From: Bacteroidia bacterium
Lineage (GTDB): Bacteria > Bacteroidota > Bacteroidia > UKL13-3
NCBI GenBank assembly: GCA_025454875.1
Contig: JALONP010000003.1
Location: 62,001-126,000 of the forward strand
Direction: 5' to 3'
DNA: 64,000 nucleotides
In this document: in pieces, positions 36,514 to 45,405 of the stretch
Numbering within the stretch: the stretch's first letter is position 1
How the letters are laid out: each line of letters begins with the position of its first letter
Translations under genes and position numbers: made by a program
Notes under the pieces: model-generated
Seen by the model: the letters and a program-made list of their open reading frames with translations, nothing else
Databases searched by the model: none
What the model was told of the DNA's origin: nothing

Positions 36514-37085
36514 GTTTTTAACTTTTGAGAAGGTTTAAAAAAATAAACGATACCTATATCTGCTAAACTTAGGTTATTACGGGGGGTGGCGTATATACGC
36601 ATCCATTTATAAGAAGCCGTTAACCCAAACTGTTTATGCAGTAAGTATTGCATCCCTACTTCAACGCCTGCGGTTGTTTCTGTTTCGATAGATTGGTTAG
36701 TTGCTGTAAAATTGATGTATTCATACTTAATCGTATTTAATCCAAGTTGCCCACCAATAAAAGCGGTGAAAGACTTAGTAAACTTTAAATGGTATTGGTA
36801 TGAAAGACTATTATCCAACATCATGCAATTAGGGTAATTGCCTTGTGGGATCATATTTGCATACTGTATATTTGCTTTGATATAACCATTTAAATAATTT
36901 ACCCCAAACGTAAGGCGAGCCATTTGGCTCATGGTATAATCAAGGTTTGTTGGATTAAAATTAAAGACGGGTACCCAGCCTGCTCCTATATGAAATTGTG
37001 ACAAAGACTCCGTTTTAGGTTGTTGACCAACCATTGTATTGGCATAGAAAAGAAAACAACAACAAATGAGGTGCCTCATTTTCAT
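36501..37085 (-). CDS. Small outer-membrane beta-barrel-like protein
   Basis: 194 residues with a signal peptide (MRHLICCCFLFYANTMVGQQ). The mature part is a series of amphipathic strands (LTFGVNYLNGYIKANIQYA, AGVEVGMQYLLHKQFGLTA) typical of an eight-stranded barrel. No specific family is recognised. It overlaps the DUF4197 gene by 4 bp (ATGA) and the TonB-receptor-like gene by 13 bp, so translation of the three is coupled. Confidence 0.65.
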   Translation of the reverse strand: MKMRHLICCCFLFYANTMVGQQPKTESLSQFHIGAGWVPVFNFNPTNLDYTMSQMARLTFGVNYLNGYIKANIQYANMIPQGNYPNCMMLDNSLSYQYHLKFTKSFTAFIGGQLGLNTIKYEYINFTATNQSIETETTAGVEVGMQYLLHKQFGLTASYKWMRIYATPRNNLSLADIGIVYFFKPSQKLKTWIE

Positions 37086-37825
37086 TTTTTGCCAAATACC
37101 TTTTTAAGTAAATCAGTTACTTGCGCTACTGGATCTTGTCGAATCTTTTTTTCTTGCTCTCCAACCTTCAAAAACAACCCTTTTAATCCTTTATTGGTGA
37201 CATGTTCACTTAGCGAGTTCGTTGTAATCCGTGGCCACAATACACCATTAAGAGACGCCAAATTATAGGCATCAATCAAATTAGCATACGTTGTTTGGGC
37301 AGATAAACCTAAAACCATTGGCTTTGAAAGTGAGTTGTTAATTTTAGGCTCAAACGCATCATACAATGCATTGAACGTATTTGATTTTAGGTACTGTGTT
37401 GCAGCTGTATCGGCTCCATTTAAAATTGCAAACCCATCGGCAATTGTGATACCCGTGATTGCATTTACAAAGATTGGTTTGGCCTCAGAAGCAGCATCTT
37501 CTGCGGCTCTGTTCATTGCTAAAATGGTATTATTTAACAACTCTGTTCCACCGGGTATTTGCGTAATTCGGCTGTATACAACTTCGGCCTCACTTGGTAA
37601 TAAAATCTTCACTGCTTCATCTTTAAAATACCCATCAACTTTGTTTAGAATTGAAACCGAAGTATCGGTTCCAACATTTAACGCCTCACGCAAACCTGCT
37701 ACCACTTCTTCGTTGCTTAGTGATTGAGTGGCTGTTTGCAGAACCTCATTTAGTTGCTCTTTGGTGCAGGAGTTTAAAAACGGTACACTTAAGATGATAA
37801 GCGCAATAGCTATTGTTCTTTTCAT
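37082..37825 (-). CDS. DUF4197 domain lipoprotein
   Basis: 247 residues. Lipoprotein signal with lipobox LNSC (Cys near residue 20). The body matches the DUF4197 family by eye: an early SNEEVVAGLREALNVGTDTS, then GYFKDEAVKILLPSEAE and a C-terminal helix GLFLKVGEQEKKIRQDP. It is an all-helical envelope lipoprotein of unknown function. It starts 3 nt after the S9 peptidase gene and ends inside the start codon of the next gene. Confidence 0.88.
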   Translation of the reverse strand: MKRTIAIALIILSVPFLNSCTKEQLNEVLQTATQSLSNEEVVAGLREALNVGTDTSVSILNKVDGYFKDEAVKILLPSEAEVVYSRITQIPGGTELLNNTILAMNRAAEDAASEAKPIFVNAITGITIADGFAILNGADTAATQYLKSNTFNALYDAFEPKINNSLSKPMVLGLSAQTTYANLIDAYNLASLNGVLWPRITTNSLSEHVTNKGLKGLFLKVGEQEKKIRQDPVAQVTDLLKKVFGKK

Positions 37826-37828
37826 ATT

Positions 37829-39883
37829 TTATTTCAAATACGTATCCAACCAATCAAAATACACGCGCTGCCACAACACACTATTCTGCGGTTTAGTGAC
37901 CCAATGATTTTCATCAGGGAAATACAAAAATTTGCTTTGAATACCCTTCATTTGGGCAGCAGTAAATGCTTCCATCCCTTGGGTCAGTGGTACTCTAAAA
38001 TCCTTTTCATTGTGGATAACCAAAATGGGAGTATTCCAATTTTGAACAAACTTATGAGGTGATGCATCAAAATTACGTGGCTTCGGACTTTGCCAATATG
38101 GAGCTTGGTTATCGTTATTAGCAAACCACATCTCTTCAGTACTTCCATACCAACTTTCCATATTAAACATGCCACAATGTGCCACAAACGTTTTAAACCT
38201 ACCTTGGTGATTACCGGCCAACCAATAAACTGAATAACCGCCAAAACTCGCACCAACAGCCCCACGTTTATCTTTTGCAACAAAGTTTTCTTTCGACACT
38301 TCATCAATCGCACTTAGGTAATCTTTCATTGCTTGGCCTCCGTAATCTCCAATAATCTGATCGGTCCATTGTTGTCCAAAGCCTGGAGTTCCCCTTCTAT
38401 TTGGCGCAACTACAATGTATCCATTATTAGCCATTAACTGAAAATTCCAACGGTATGAAAAAAATTGACTCACCATGCTTTGTGGACCACCTTGGCAATA
38501 CAGTAATGTTGGGTATTGTTTGTTGGGGTTAAAATTGGGTGGGTAAATAACCCATGTGAGCATTTGCTTGCCATCGGTAGTAGGAATCATTCGTTTTTCA
38601 ACCCTCCCCCATTCAATCTTATCAATGAGCGATTTATTCACAAAAGACAATTGTGTTTCCAATCCTTTATTAGAAATTGAAAACAACTCAGTTGGCATGC
38701 TCATTGATTGCTTGGCACCTACCAATACAAACGTTTTTTTATCAGGATTAAACAAAGAAAATGTTTGGTAATCGTGATCACCTTTGGTGAGTGGTTTGAC
38801 CTCAGGAAAATAAAAACCAGCTTTTCCTGCAGCCTCATTTGCATAAAAAATATTTTTGGTTCCTTGGTACTCTGCAACAAAATAAAGTTGGTTGTTATTC
38901 CATTGAAAGTTTTCGACACCATAATCAAAATCTTTAGTTGCATCAGTTATCGAGCGTGTATCAACATAATAAACCATCAGCCGATTTTTGTCGGCCTCAT
39001 TACCAGGCCTTGCCATACTTAACCAAGCTATGCGTTTCCCATCTTTGCTAAACGCTGGATTGGTATCATAACCTGGATTGCTTTCTGTAAGATTAAACGT
39101 GTTTTTAGTGCTTACATCATAAATATAAATATTAGAATTGGTACTTACGGCTTCGGCTGTTCCGTTAAGCTTGCGGCAAGTGTATGCTAACTTTTTCCCA
39201 TCGTTACTCCAGTTAAATTGCTCTGATCCACCAAAAGGTTGCAATGGGGCATCAAACTTTTCACCTAACATGATATCTGTTCCTTCGCTAGCTTTACCTC
39301 CATTGTATGAAGCGACAAACATATGGCTGTAAGCATAATCGTTCCAGTTATCCCAGTGGCGGTAAAACAACCCATCAATGATGCGGGCATCTTTGGTAAA
39401 TGGTAAATCAGGATAAATTTCAGCGGGATTTTGCTCAAGCTTCACATCACTTGCGTAGGCAATATTTGTTCCTGTTGGAGCGAATTTATATGCATTTACA
39501 CCTGACTTTACGTTGGTAACTTGGGTCTTGTTGGATCCATCTGCATTGATTTCCCAAATTTGGGCTGAACCACTTTCGCTGCTTAAATAGGTAATTTTCT
39601 TCCCATCTGGATGCCACTGAACATCATAAGCATTTTGTGCTGCATCAGTTAAAGCTATTGGTTGCCCTGCGGGCATATTCATTATATAAATTTTATTGGT
39701 TCCCTTATTGGTAGCCAAATCATAAGTTTTTACTTCATACAACAACTGCTTCCCATCTGGTGAAAGTTGCGGATTATTTACACGCCCAAATTGAAATAAC
39801 AATTCAGGAGTGAGTTTTTGTTTAGGCTGTGCCATAGCAGTAATTGCAAAAAAGGTAAGCAGCGTAAATATACTTTTACTCAT
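37829..39883 (-). CDS. S9-family prolyl-oligopeptidase-type peptidase
   Basis: 684 residues. A signal peptide (FTLLTFFAITAMAQP) indicates export, probably to the periplasm. An N-terminal beta-propeller (about 30-400) with repeats such as WHPDGKKITYLSSESG covers a C-terminal alpha/beta hydrolase domain with Ser in GASFGGYSVYW (about 541), Asp in HNEKDFRVPL and His in PDENHWVTKP. It cleaves oligopeptides, as dipeptidyl or acylaminoacyl peptidases do. It lies 3 nt after lysA and 3 nt before the DUF4197 gene, which shows tight operon packing. Confidence 0.93.
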   Translation of the reverse strand: MSKSIFTLLTFFAITAMAQPKQKLTPELLFQFGRVNNPQLSPDGKQLLYEVKTYDLATNKGTNKIYIMNMPAGQPIALTDAAQNAYDVQWHPDGKKITYLSSESGSAQIWEINADGSNKTQVTNVKSGVNAYKFAPTGTNIAYASDVKLEQNPAEIYPDLPFTKDARIIDGLFYRHWDNWNDYAYSHMFVASYNGGKASEGTDIMLGEKFDAPLQPFGGSEQFNWSNDGKKLAYTCRKLNGTAEAVSTNSNIYIYDVSTKNTFNLTESNPGYDTNPAFSKDGKRIAWLSMARPGNEADKNRLMVYYVDTRSITDATKDFDYGVENFQWNNNQLYFVAEYQGTKNIFYANEAAGKAGFYFPEVKPLTKGDHDYQTFSLFNPDKKTFVLVGAKQSMSMPTELFSISNKGLETQLSFVNKSLIDKIEWGRVEKRMIPTTDGKQMLTWVIYPPNFNPNKQYPTLLYCQGGPQSMVSQFFSYRWNFQLMANNGYIVVAPNRRGTPGFGQQWTDQIIGDYGGQAMKDYLSAIDEVSKENFVAKDKRGAVGASFGGYSVYWLAGNHQGRFKTFVAHCGMFNMESWYGSTEEMWFANNDNQAPYWQSPKPRNFDASPHKFVQNWNTPILVIHNEKDFRVPLTQGMEAFTAAQMKGIQSKFLYFPDENHWVTKPQNSVLWQRVYFDWLDTYLK

Positions 39884-39886
39884 ATG

Positions 39887-41140
39887 TCAAATTGATTGTG
39901 TTGCGTTTGAACTCCAAATATCTACTTCATTTCTAACCAAATCGTCCATGGTTTCCCGCTTGCGAATTAAATGCGCTTTCCCTTCGTAAATCAATACTTC
40001 GGCCGGCCTAAAACGGGCATTGTAGTTTGATGCCATAGTGATTCCATAAGCACCCGCATTTTTAAAACACAATATATCCCCTTCTTTGGTTTCGGCAATT
40101 TTGCGGTCCCAACCAAACGTATCCGTTTCGCAAATATTTCCCACCACGGTATAAATGCGTTGTTTCCCTTCAGGATTTGATACATTTAAAATGGTATGGT
40201 ATGAATCATATAACATTGGGCGAATAAGGTGATTTAATCCTGAATCAACTCCAATAAAAACTGTAGCTGTTGTTTGTTTAATTACGTTTGTTTTTACCAG
40301 AAAATAACCTGACTCACTCACAATATATTTTCCAGGTTCGAACCAAAGTTCCAATTCGCGTCCATAGTCTTTGGTAAATTCCAAAAAACGCTGAGCAATT
40401 GCACTACCCAATTCTTCTACATCAGTAGTTACATCACCTTCTTTGTAGGCAACTTTAAACCCACTTCCAAAATCAATAAATTGTAGGTTGGGAAAATCTT
40501 TCGCAGCATCAAATAAAATCTCTGCACCTTGCAAGAACACACCAGCATCTAAAATATCGGAACCTGTGTGCATGTGCAAGCCATTTACGTTGATATTATT
40601 TGATTTTACCACACGCAATACATGCCTCAATTGGTATATAGAAATTCCAAACTTTGAGTCGATATGACCTGTTGAGATTTTGGTATTTCCGCCTGCCATA
40701 ATATGCGGATTTAAGCGAATGCAACAAGGCACCTTGTGTCCATACTCATGACCAAACTGCTCTAGAATACTGATATTGTCAATATTGATATGTACACCCA
40801 ATTCAACCCCCTCTTTTATTTCATCAAAACTCACACAGTTGGGTGTAAAAATAATTTCATCTGGTGCGAATCCTGCCCGCAAGCCTAACTTTACTTCATT
40901 AATCGAAACTGTATCCAAGCCAGAACCCGATTGTTTAAGCAAACGTAAAATATTGGAATTATTGAGCGCTTTGCAGGCATACTTCAACTTTACATTTACA
41001 GGGCTAAATGCATTTTTCAATTTTGTATATTTATCAATGATGGTATTTGCATCATAAACGTAAACGGGAGTGCCAAATGCTTCGGCAATATCAAGCAACT
41101 TTACATTGCCAGCATAATAATGATTGTTGATTAATTCCAT
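39887..41140 (-). CDS. lysA: Diaminopimelate decarboxylase
   Basis: 417 residues from the ATG at 41140; a longer frame upstream adds a hydrophobic stretch not found in the family and would begin upstream of the predicted promoter. The PLP Lys is in LKYACKALN (about 42). Substrate and cofactor motifs include HMHTGSDIL, FGSGFKV, EPGKYIVSE and CETDTFGWDR. It converts meso-diaminopimelate to L-lysine. It is the first gene of a seven-gene run that then carries envelope genes and cca. TTG, 18 nt, TATCTTTT lies upstream as promoter. Confidence 0.95.
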   Translation of the reverse strand: MELINNHYYAGNVKLLDIAEAFGTPVYVYDANTIIDKYTKLKNAFSPVNVKLKYACKALNNSNILRLLKQSGSGLDTVSINEVKLGLRAGFAPDEIIFTPNCVSFDEIKEGVELGVHINIDNISILEQFGHEYGHKVPCCIRLNPHIMAGGNTKISTGHIDSKFGISIYQLRHVLRVVKSNNINVNGLHMHTGSDILDAGVFLQGAEILFDAAKDFPNLQFIDFGSGFKVAYKEGDVTTDVEELGSAIAQRFLEFTKDYGRELELWFEPGKYIVSESGYFLVKTNVIKQTTATVFIGVDSGLNHLIRPMLYDSYHTILNVSNPEGKQRIYTVVGNICETDTFGWDRKIAETKEGDILCFKNAGAYGITMASNYNARFRPAEVLIYEGKAHLIRKRETMDDLVRNEVDIWSSNATQSI

Positions 41141-41154
41141 TGAATGGTTGGTAT

Positions 41155-41183
41155 AAAAGATAATGAATACTAAAGAAAAGCAA
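41155..41183 (-). promoter_or_regulatory. Putative lysA operon promoter
   Basis: On the minus strand, TTG, 18 nt, then TATCTTTT (7 of 8 to TAnnTTTG), 14 nt before the lysA start. Confidence 0.45.
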
Positions 41184-41248
41184 GATAACAATATTTGGTG
41201 ATACAATCAGCCAAGCAGATTAGGTTAATTCCAATTACTGCTAGATAA

Positions 41249-42589
41249 TTAACGCATACCGGGCATTTTGGGCATTCCTGGAAATCCACGCATACTTGCA
41301 CCTTGCATTTTACCGAACGACTTCATCATTTTGCGCATTTCTTCAAATTGTTTGAGCAATTGGTTCACTTGCTGAATATCGGTTCCGCTTCCATCGGCAA
41401 TGCGTTTTCTTCGCGAACCGCTGATGATATCCGGATTGTTTCGTTCCTTGGGAGTCATTGAGTTGATAATGGCTTCAATACCTTTAAATGCATCATCACT
41501 AATATCCAAATCTTTGACAGCTTTACCTACGCCTGGTATCATGCCCATCAAATCTTTGAGGTTACCCATTTTCTTTATCTGCTGAATTTGGGTATAAAAA
41601 TCTTCGAAGGTGAATTGGTCTTTTAACAATTTCTTTTGAACCCTTGCTGCCTCCTCTTCATCAAAAACTTGCTGTGCCCGCTCTACCAAACTCACGATAT
41701 CACCCATTCCCAAAATACGTTGCGCCATCCGATCAGGGTGAAACGGATCCAATGCTTCCATTTTTTCACCCATACCTACAAACTTGATTGGTTTTTCAAC
41801 TACCGTCTTAATCGATAATGCAGCACCACCTCTTGTATCACCATCCAGTTTGGTTAAAATCACACCTGTAAAATCGAGCACATCATTAAAGGCTTTAGCG
41901 GTGTTCACTGCATCTTGACCTGTCATCGAATCAACTACAAACAATATTTCCTGAGGTTGAATCGCCTTTTTGATATTCCCGATCTCTTCCATCATTTCAG
42001 CATCAACTGACAAACGACCTGCGGTATCGATAATTAAAACAGAAGCTCCTTTCTGTTGGGCTTCTTTTACTGCATTTGTAGCAATTGAAACAGGATTGTT
42101 ATTTCCCTCTTCGCTGTATACCGGAACACCAATTTGTTCGCCTAAAACATGCAATTGTTGTATCGCTGCCGGCCGGTAAACATCGCAGGCTGCCATCATT
42201 ACTGTTTTTCCCTTCTTTTTAATGTAGTTGGCCAATTTTGCCGAATGTGTGGTTTTACCCGAACCTTGCAAACCAGCCATTAAAATAATAGCAGGAGAAC
42301 CTTTGGTATTCAACTCAACTGCCTGACCACCTAACAACAGCGTGAGTTCATCATTTACAATTTTGGTAAGCAATTGCCCAGGAGAAACCGCTGTAAGCAC
42401 ATTTTGACCTAAGGCTTTTTCTTTAACTGTATCGGTAAATGTTTTCGCGATTTTATAATTAACATCAGCGTCAATTAAAGCCTTTCGGATTTCCTTTACC
42501 GTTTCGGCAACGTTTATTTCCGTTATTTTACCTTGACCCTTTAAGGTTTTAAATGCTTTTTCGAGCTTATTGCTTAAACTTTCGAACAT
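41249..42589 (-). CDS. ffh: Signal recognition particle protein Ffh
   Basis: 446 residues. N domain at 1-85, GTPase G domain with P-loop GLQGSGKTTHSAKLA (about 107-121), DTAGRLSVD and TKLDGDTRGG. The methionine-rich M domain (about 305-446) contains GSRRKRIADGSGTDIQQVN and ends in FPGMPKMPGMR. It binds 4.5S RNA and nascent signal peptides and hands them to FtsY. It is monocistronic as far as visible: lysA follows 108 bp later with its own promoter. Confidence 0.97.
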   Translation of the reverse strand: MFESLSNKLEKAFKTLKGQGKITEINVAETVKEIRKALIDADVNYKIAKTFTDTVKEKALGQNVLTAVSPGQLLTKIVNDELTLLLGGQAVELNTKGSPAIILMAGLQGSGKTTHSAKLANYIKKKGKTVMMAACDVYRPAAIQQLHVLGEQIGVPVYSEEGNNNPVSIATNAVKEAQQKGASVLIIDTAGRLSVDAEMMEEIGNIKKAIQPQEILFVVDSMTGQDAVNTAKAFNDVLDFTGVILTKLDGDTRGGAALSIKTVVEKPIKFVGMGEKMEALDPFHPDRMAQRILGMGDIVSLVERAQQVFDEEEAARVQKKLLKDQFTFEDFYTQIQQIKKMGNLKDLMGMIPGVGKAVKDLDISDDAFKGIEAIINSMTPKERNNPDIISGSRRKRIADGSGTDIQQVNQLLKQFEEMRKMMKSFGKMQGASMRGFPGMPKMPGMR

Positions 42590-42609
42590 ATTCGCGTAAT
42601 TTTGAAGCG

Positions 42610-42617
42610 CGAAAATA
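42610..42617 (-). promoter_or_regulatory. Putative -7 box for ffh
   Basis: TATTTTCG on the minus strand, 20 nt before the start. It is the TAnnTTCG variant that also precedes rplS and valS. Confidence 0.35.
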
Positions 42618-42650
42618 ACAATAATTGCCGAATGTGAAGGGCTATTTTTA

Positions 42651-43043
42651 ATGATGAATACGCACCCAATATTATTTTATGACGGCCTATGCGGATTGTG
42701 TGATAAGAGTGTGCAATTTATCCTCAAACATGACCGCAAAAAAACCTTTCGTTTTGCACCCTTACAATCTGATTTTGCAAAAGAAACATTAGGCCACGCG
42801 TTCGCCTTTGATTCTGTGGTTTTATACCATCAAAACAAAACCTATTTTCGATCCACAGCCGCACTTAGAGTACTGAAGTTATTAGGAGGATTCTGGATGA
42901 TTCCATCTATTTTATTACTTGTACCGACTTTTATACGCAATGCGATTTATGATTTTGTGGCGCGCAACCGTTACAAATGGTTTGGCAAATTTGATACCTG
43001 TAAAATACCTACGCCAGAGCAACGTGAATTGTTTTTGGGCTAA
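42651..43043 (+). CDS. DCC-family (DUF393) thiol-disulfide oxidoreductase-like protein
   Basis: 130 residues. The hallmark FYDGLCGLCDKSVQF has the DGxCxxC motif (about residues 9-18), and YHQNKTYFRSTAALRVLKLLG matches the family core. DCC proteins are thioredoxin-like and thought to be redox-active, but the substrate is unknown. A start three bases later (42654) is equally possible. It diverges from ffh and its stop overlaps the convergent YkgJ-type gene by 4 bp. Confidence 0.9.
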   Translation: MMNTHPILFYDGLCGLCDKSVQFILKHDRKKTFRFAPLQSDFAKETLGHAFAFDSVVLYHQNKTYFRSTAALRVLKLLGGFWMIPSILLLVPTFIRNAIYDFVARNRYKWFGKFDTCKIPTPEQRELFLG

Positions 43044-43531
43044 ACAGGATATACTTTTTTAAGCTTTTCTACAATTTCGAAAACTGCAGGGCAAATGGCT
43101 ACATTGTTCAGGGTTTCTTTAAATAATGTGTGCATCTTGCGTGAGTTGGTATGAGGATATTCTCTACATGCATTTGGGCGGTATTCGTATACAGAGCAAT
43201 AATTATCGGCACCCAAAAATGGGCAAGGCAATGTGTTTAATACATAATCATTGTCTTCATCAATATGCAAATAGGTTTCAACAAATTGGGCTGGGCGCAT
43301 TTTTAGATGATTCGCCAACCGTTCAATATCCTTTTGTTTAAACAGAGGTCCAGTTGTTTTGCAACAATTGGCACAAGTTAAACAGTCAATCCGTTCAAAA
43401 GCCTCATCATGCAATTCGGCAAATTGTTGGTCCAAGTTTTTAGGCAGGCGTTTTTTGAGTTGATCAAATAACTTTTTATGCTCACCTTTTGCTTTTATGG
43501 CTTTATGTTTAAGTAGGTTTAAATCTTCCAT
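43040..43531 (-). CDS. YkgJ-family cysteine cluster protein
   Basis: 163 residues. The N-terminus is helical and lysine-rich. Two Cys clusters, CLTCANCCKTTGP (about 51-63) and CPFLGADNYCSVYEYRPNAC (about 102-121), form the putative zinc- or iron-sulfur-binding site (UPF0153/PF03692). The start overlaps the stop of the Nramp fusion gene by one base (TAATG), so it belongs to the mntR operon. The link to manganese handling is inferred from position. Confidence 0.85.
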   Translation of the reverse strand: MEDLNLLKHKAIKAKGEHKKLFDQLKKRLPKNLDQQFAELHDEAFERIDCLTCANCCKTTGPLFKQKDIERLANHLKMRPAQFVETYLHIDEDNDYVLNTLPCPFLGADNYCSVYEYRPNACREYPHTNSRKMHTLFKETLNNVAICPAVFEIVEKLKKVYPV

Positions 43532-45405
43532 TACTTAACAATTAAAACTGGAATGCGAACTTGGTGCCTCACTTTATCAACGGTGCTTCCAAAAACAAGA
43601 TCTTTGATGCCATGATGCCCATGGGCTCCCATTACCAATAAATCACAGCGGCTGTTTTTAATAATCTCTACAATGCTATTGGCAGATTTACCATAACCCA
43701 ATTGTACCTGCACAGCGTAACCAAGTTGCATGAGGTTCTGTTGATACTTTTTTAAGTTCACTTCATCATGCAAGGTTTCATTATCTAAAATTTGCTCACC
43801 AAGCCTGATTGCACCAGCCGACTCCACCACATGGATAAGTAAATACGAAGCTTGCATACCACCGAGAGACAAGGCACGCTCAATGGTATGTTGATCCTTT
43901 TTCGAAAAATCAACAGTAACCGCAATATGATTATACACCATTGGCACAACCTGCTGTAGCTCTGCAGCTTCGCCATGCGGAATATTGGTACTGGTCCATT
44001 CTTGTTGTTTGATAAATGGATAACTAACAATGTATACCAAAAGAATGATTACAAAAAAAACAACAAGCAGGATCGCCATTTTTAGCATGAGGTAATTTGG
44101 ATGTGCAAGCGATGTGAAGAGTGTTGCAAGTTCTTCGTATACCAATTTGATATTTAAGCCAACAATAATCGCTGCGGCTACCCAAGCGGCAATCCTAACC
44201 CAAGTAGATATGGCGAATTGTTTCATTTGTTGCTTGTTTGAAGTGAAATGTATGAGTGGAATAACAGCAAAACCCAATTGCATGCTTAATACAACTTGGC
44301 TTAATACCAGCAATGAACCCAGTTTTTCTTCGCCAAAATAAAATATCGTGAAAAGCGCAGGTAAGATGGCAAGTAAACGCGTAAGAAGTCGCCTTATCCA
44401 AGGACTTATTCGCAGGTTTAAGTATCCTTCCATTACAATTTGCCCTGCTAAGGTTCCGGTAATGGTAGAGCTTTGTCCGGCACAAATAAGTGCAATCGCA
44501 AACAATGTTGGCGCCAAATTGCCGAATAAATTTTGAAGCAACAAATGTGCATCTGCAATATCACTCACTGCATTTAATCCATTGCGGTGAAAAGCAGAAG
44601 CTGCTAAAATTAAAATAGCTGCATTAACAAAAAATGCAAGGTTGAGTGCAATTGTTGAGTCAATTAAATTGAACTTAAGTGCTTGTCTGATTCCTTGTTC
44701 ATCTTTATTAAACTTGCGTGTTTGCACAAGTGACGAGTGCAAGTATAGATTGTGCGGCATTACGGTTGCTCCAATAATTCCAATTGCAATATACAATGAC
44801 TCATTCGTGAGTGCTTCGGGTATAAATCCTTTTGCCAATTGAGGCAAATTGGGTGTCACTATAACCATTTCAGCAATAAACGACATGCCGATGATGGCGA
44901 TTAAACTTACAATAAATACTTCCATTTTACGAATACCTTTATTGAGTAAAAACAACAATAAAAAGGTATCAAGTACCGTGATGATTACACCATAAGTTAA
45001 CGGCAAATTGAACAACAGTTTAAGTCCAATTGCCATACCGATTATTTCTGCAAGATCGCAGGCAGCAATGGCAATTTCAGCTAACACATAAAGCGATACA
45101 TTTGCCCAAGGTGCATATTGTTGTCGAGAAGCTTGTGCTAAATCTAAGCCACGAACCACTCCTAAGCGGGCTGCCAAACTTTGCAAAAGCAATGCCATCA
45201 AATTGCTCATAAGCAAAACCCAAATAAGTTGGTATCCAAACTGACTTCCACCAGCAATATCGGTGGCCCAATTCCCTGGATCCATATACCCAACACTTAC
45301 CATGTATGCTGGACCAAGAAAAGCCAGCAATGTTTTCCAAAAACCACGATTACCGGTAATATTTACCGATTCATGTACTTCACTTAACGACTTTTTCTGA
45401 CTCAT
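43531..45405 (-). CDS. mntH: Nramp-type Mn2+/Fe2+ transporter fused to a universal stress protein domain
   Basis: 624 residues. Residues 20-440 are an 11-helix Nramp transporter with the metal-site motifs GYMDPGNWATD and VMPHNLYLHSS. Residues about 475-624 are a UspA domain (HIAVTVDFSKKDQHTIERAL) with the ATP-loop pattern GAHGHHGIKDLVFGST. The proton-coupled transporter imports Mn2+ or Fe2+; the C-terminal domain may sense ATP or stress. It overlaps mntR by 4 bp (ATGA), so transporter and repressor are coupled. Specificity for Mn2+ is inferred from the MntR-type regulator. Confidence 0.92.
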   Translation of the reverse strand: MSQKKSLSEVHESVNITGNRGFWKTLLAFLGPAYMVSVGYMDPGNWATDIAGGSQFGYQLIWVLLMSNLMALLLQSLAARLGVVRGLDLAQASRQQYAPWANVSLYVLAEIAIAACDLAEIIGMAIGLKLLFNLPLTYGVIITVLDTFLLLFLLNKGIRKMEVFIVSLIAIIGMSFIAEMVIVTPNLPQLAKGFIPEALTNESLYIAIGIIGATVMPHNLYLHSSLVQTRKFNKDEQGIRQALKFNLIDSTIALNLAFFVNAAILILAASAFHRNGLNAVSDIADAHLLLQNLFGNLAPTLFAIALICAGQSSTITGTLAGQIVMEGYLNLRISPWIRRLLTRLLAILPALFTIFYFGEEKLGSLLVLSQVVLSMQLGFAVIPLIHFTSNKQQMKQFAISTWVRIAAWVAAAIIVGLNIKLVYEELATLFTSLAHPNYLMLKMAILLVVFFVIILLVYIVSYPFIKQQEWTSTNIPHGEAAELQQVVPMVYNHIAVTVDFSKKDQHTIERALSLGGMQASYLLIHVVESAGAIRLGEQILDNETLHDEVNLKKYQQNLMQLGYAVQVQLGYGKSANSIVEIIKNSRCDLLVMGAHGHHGIKDLVFGSTVDKVRHQVRIPVLIVK

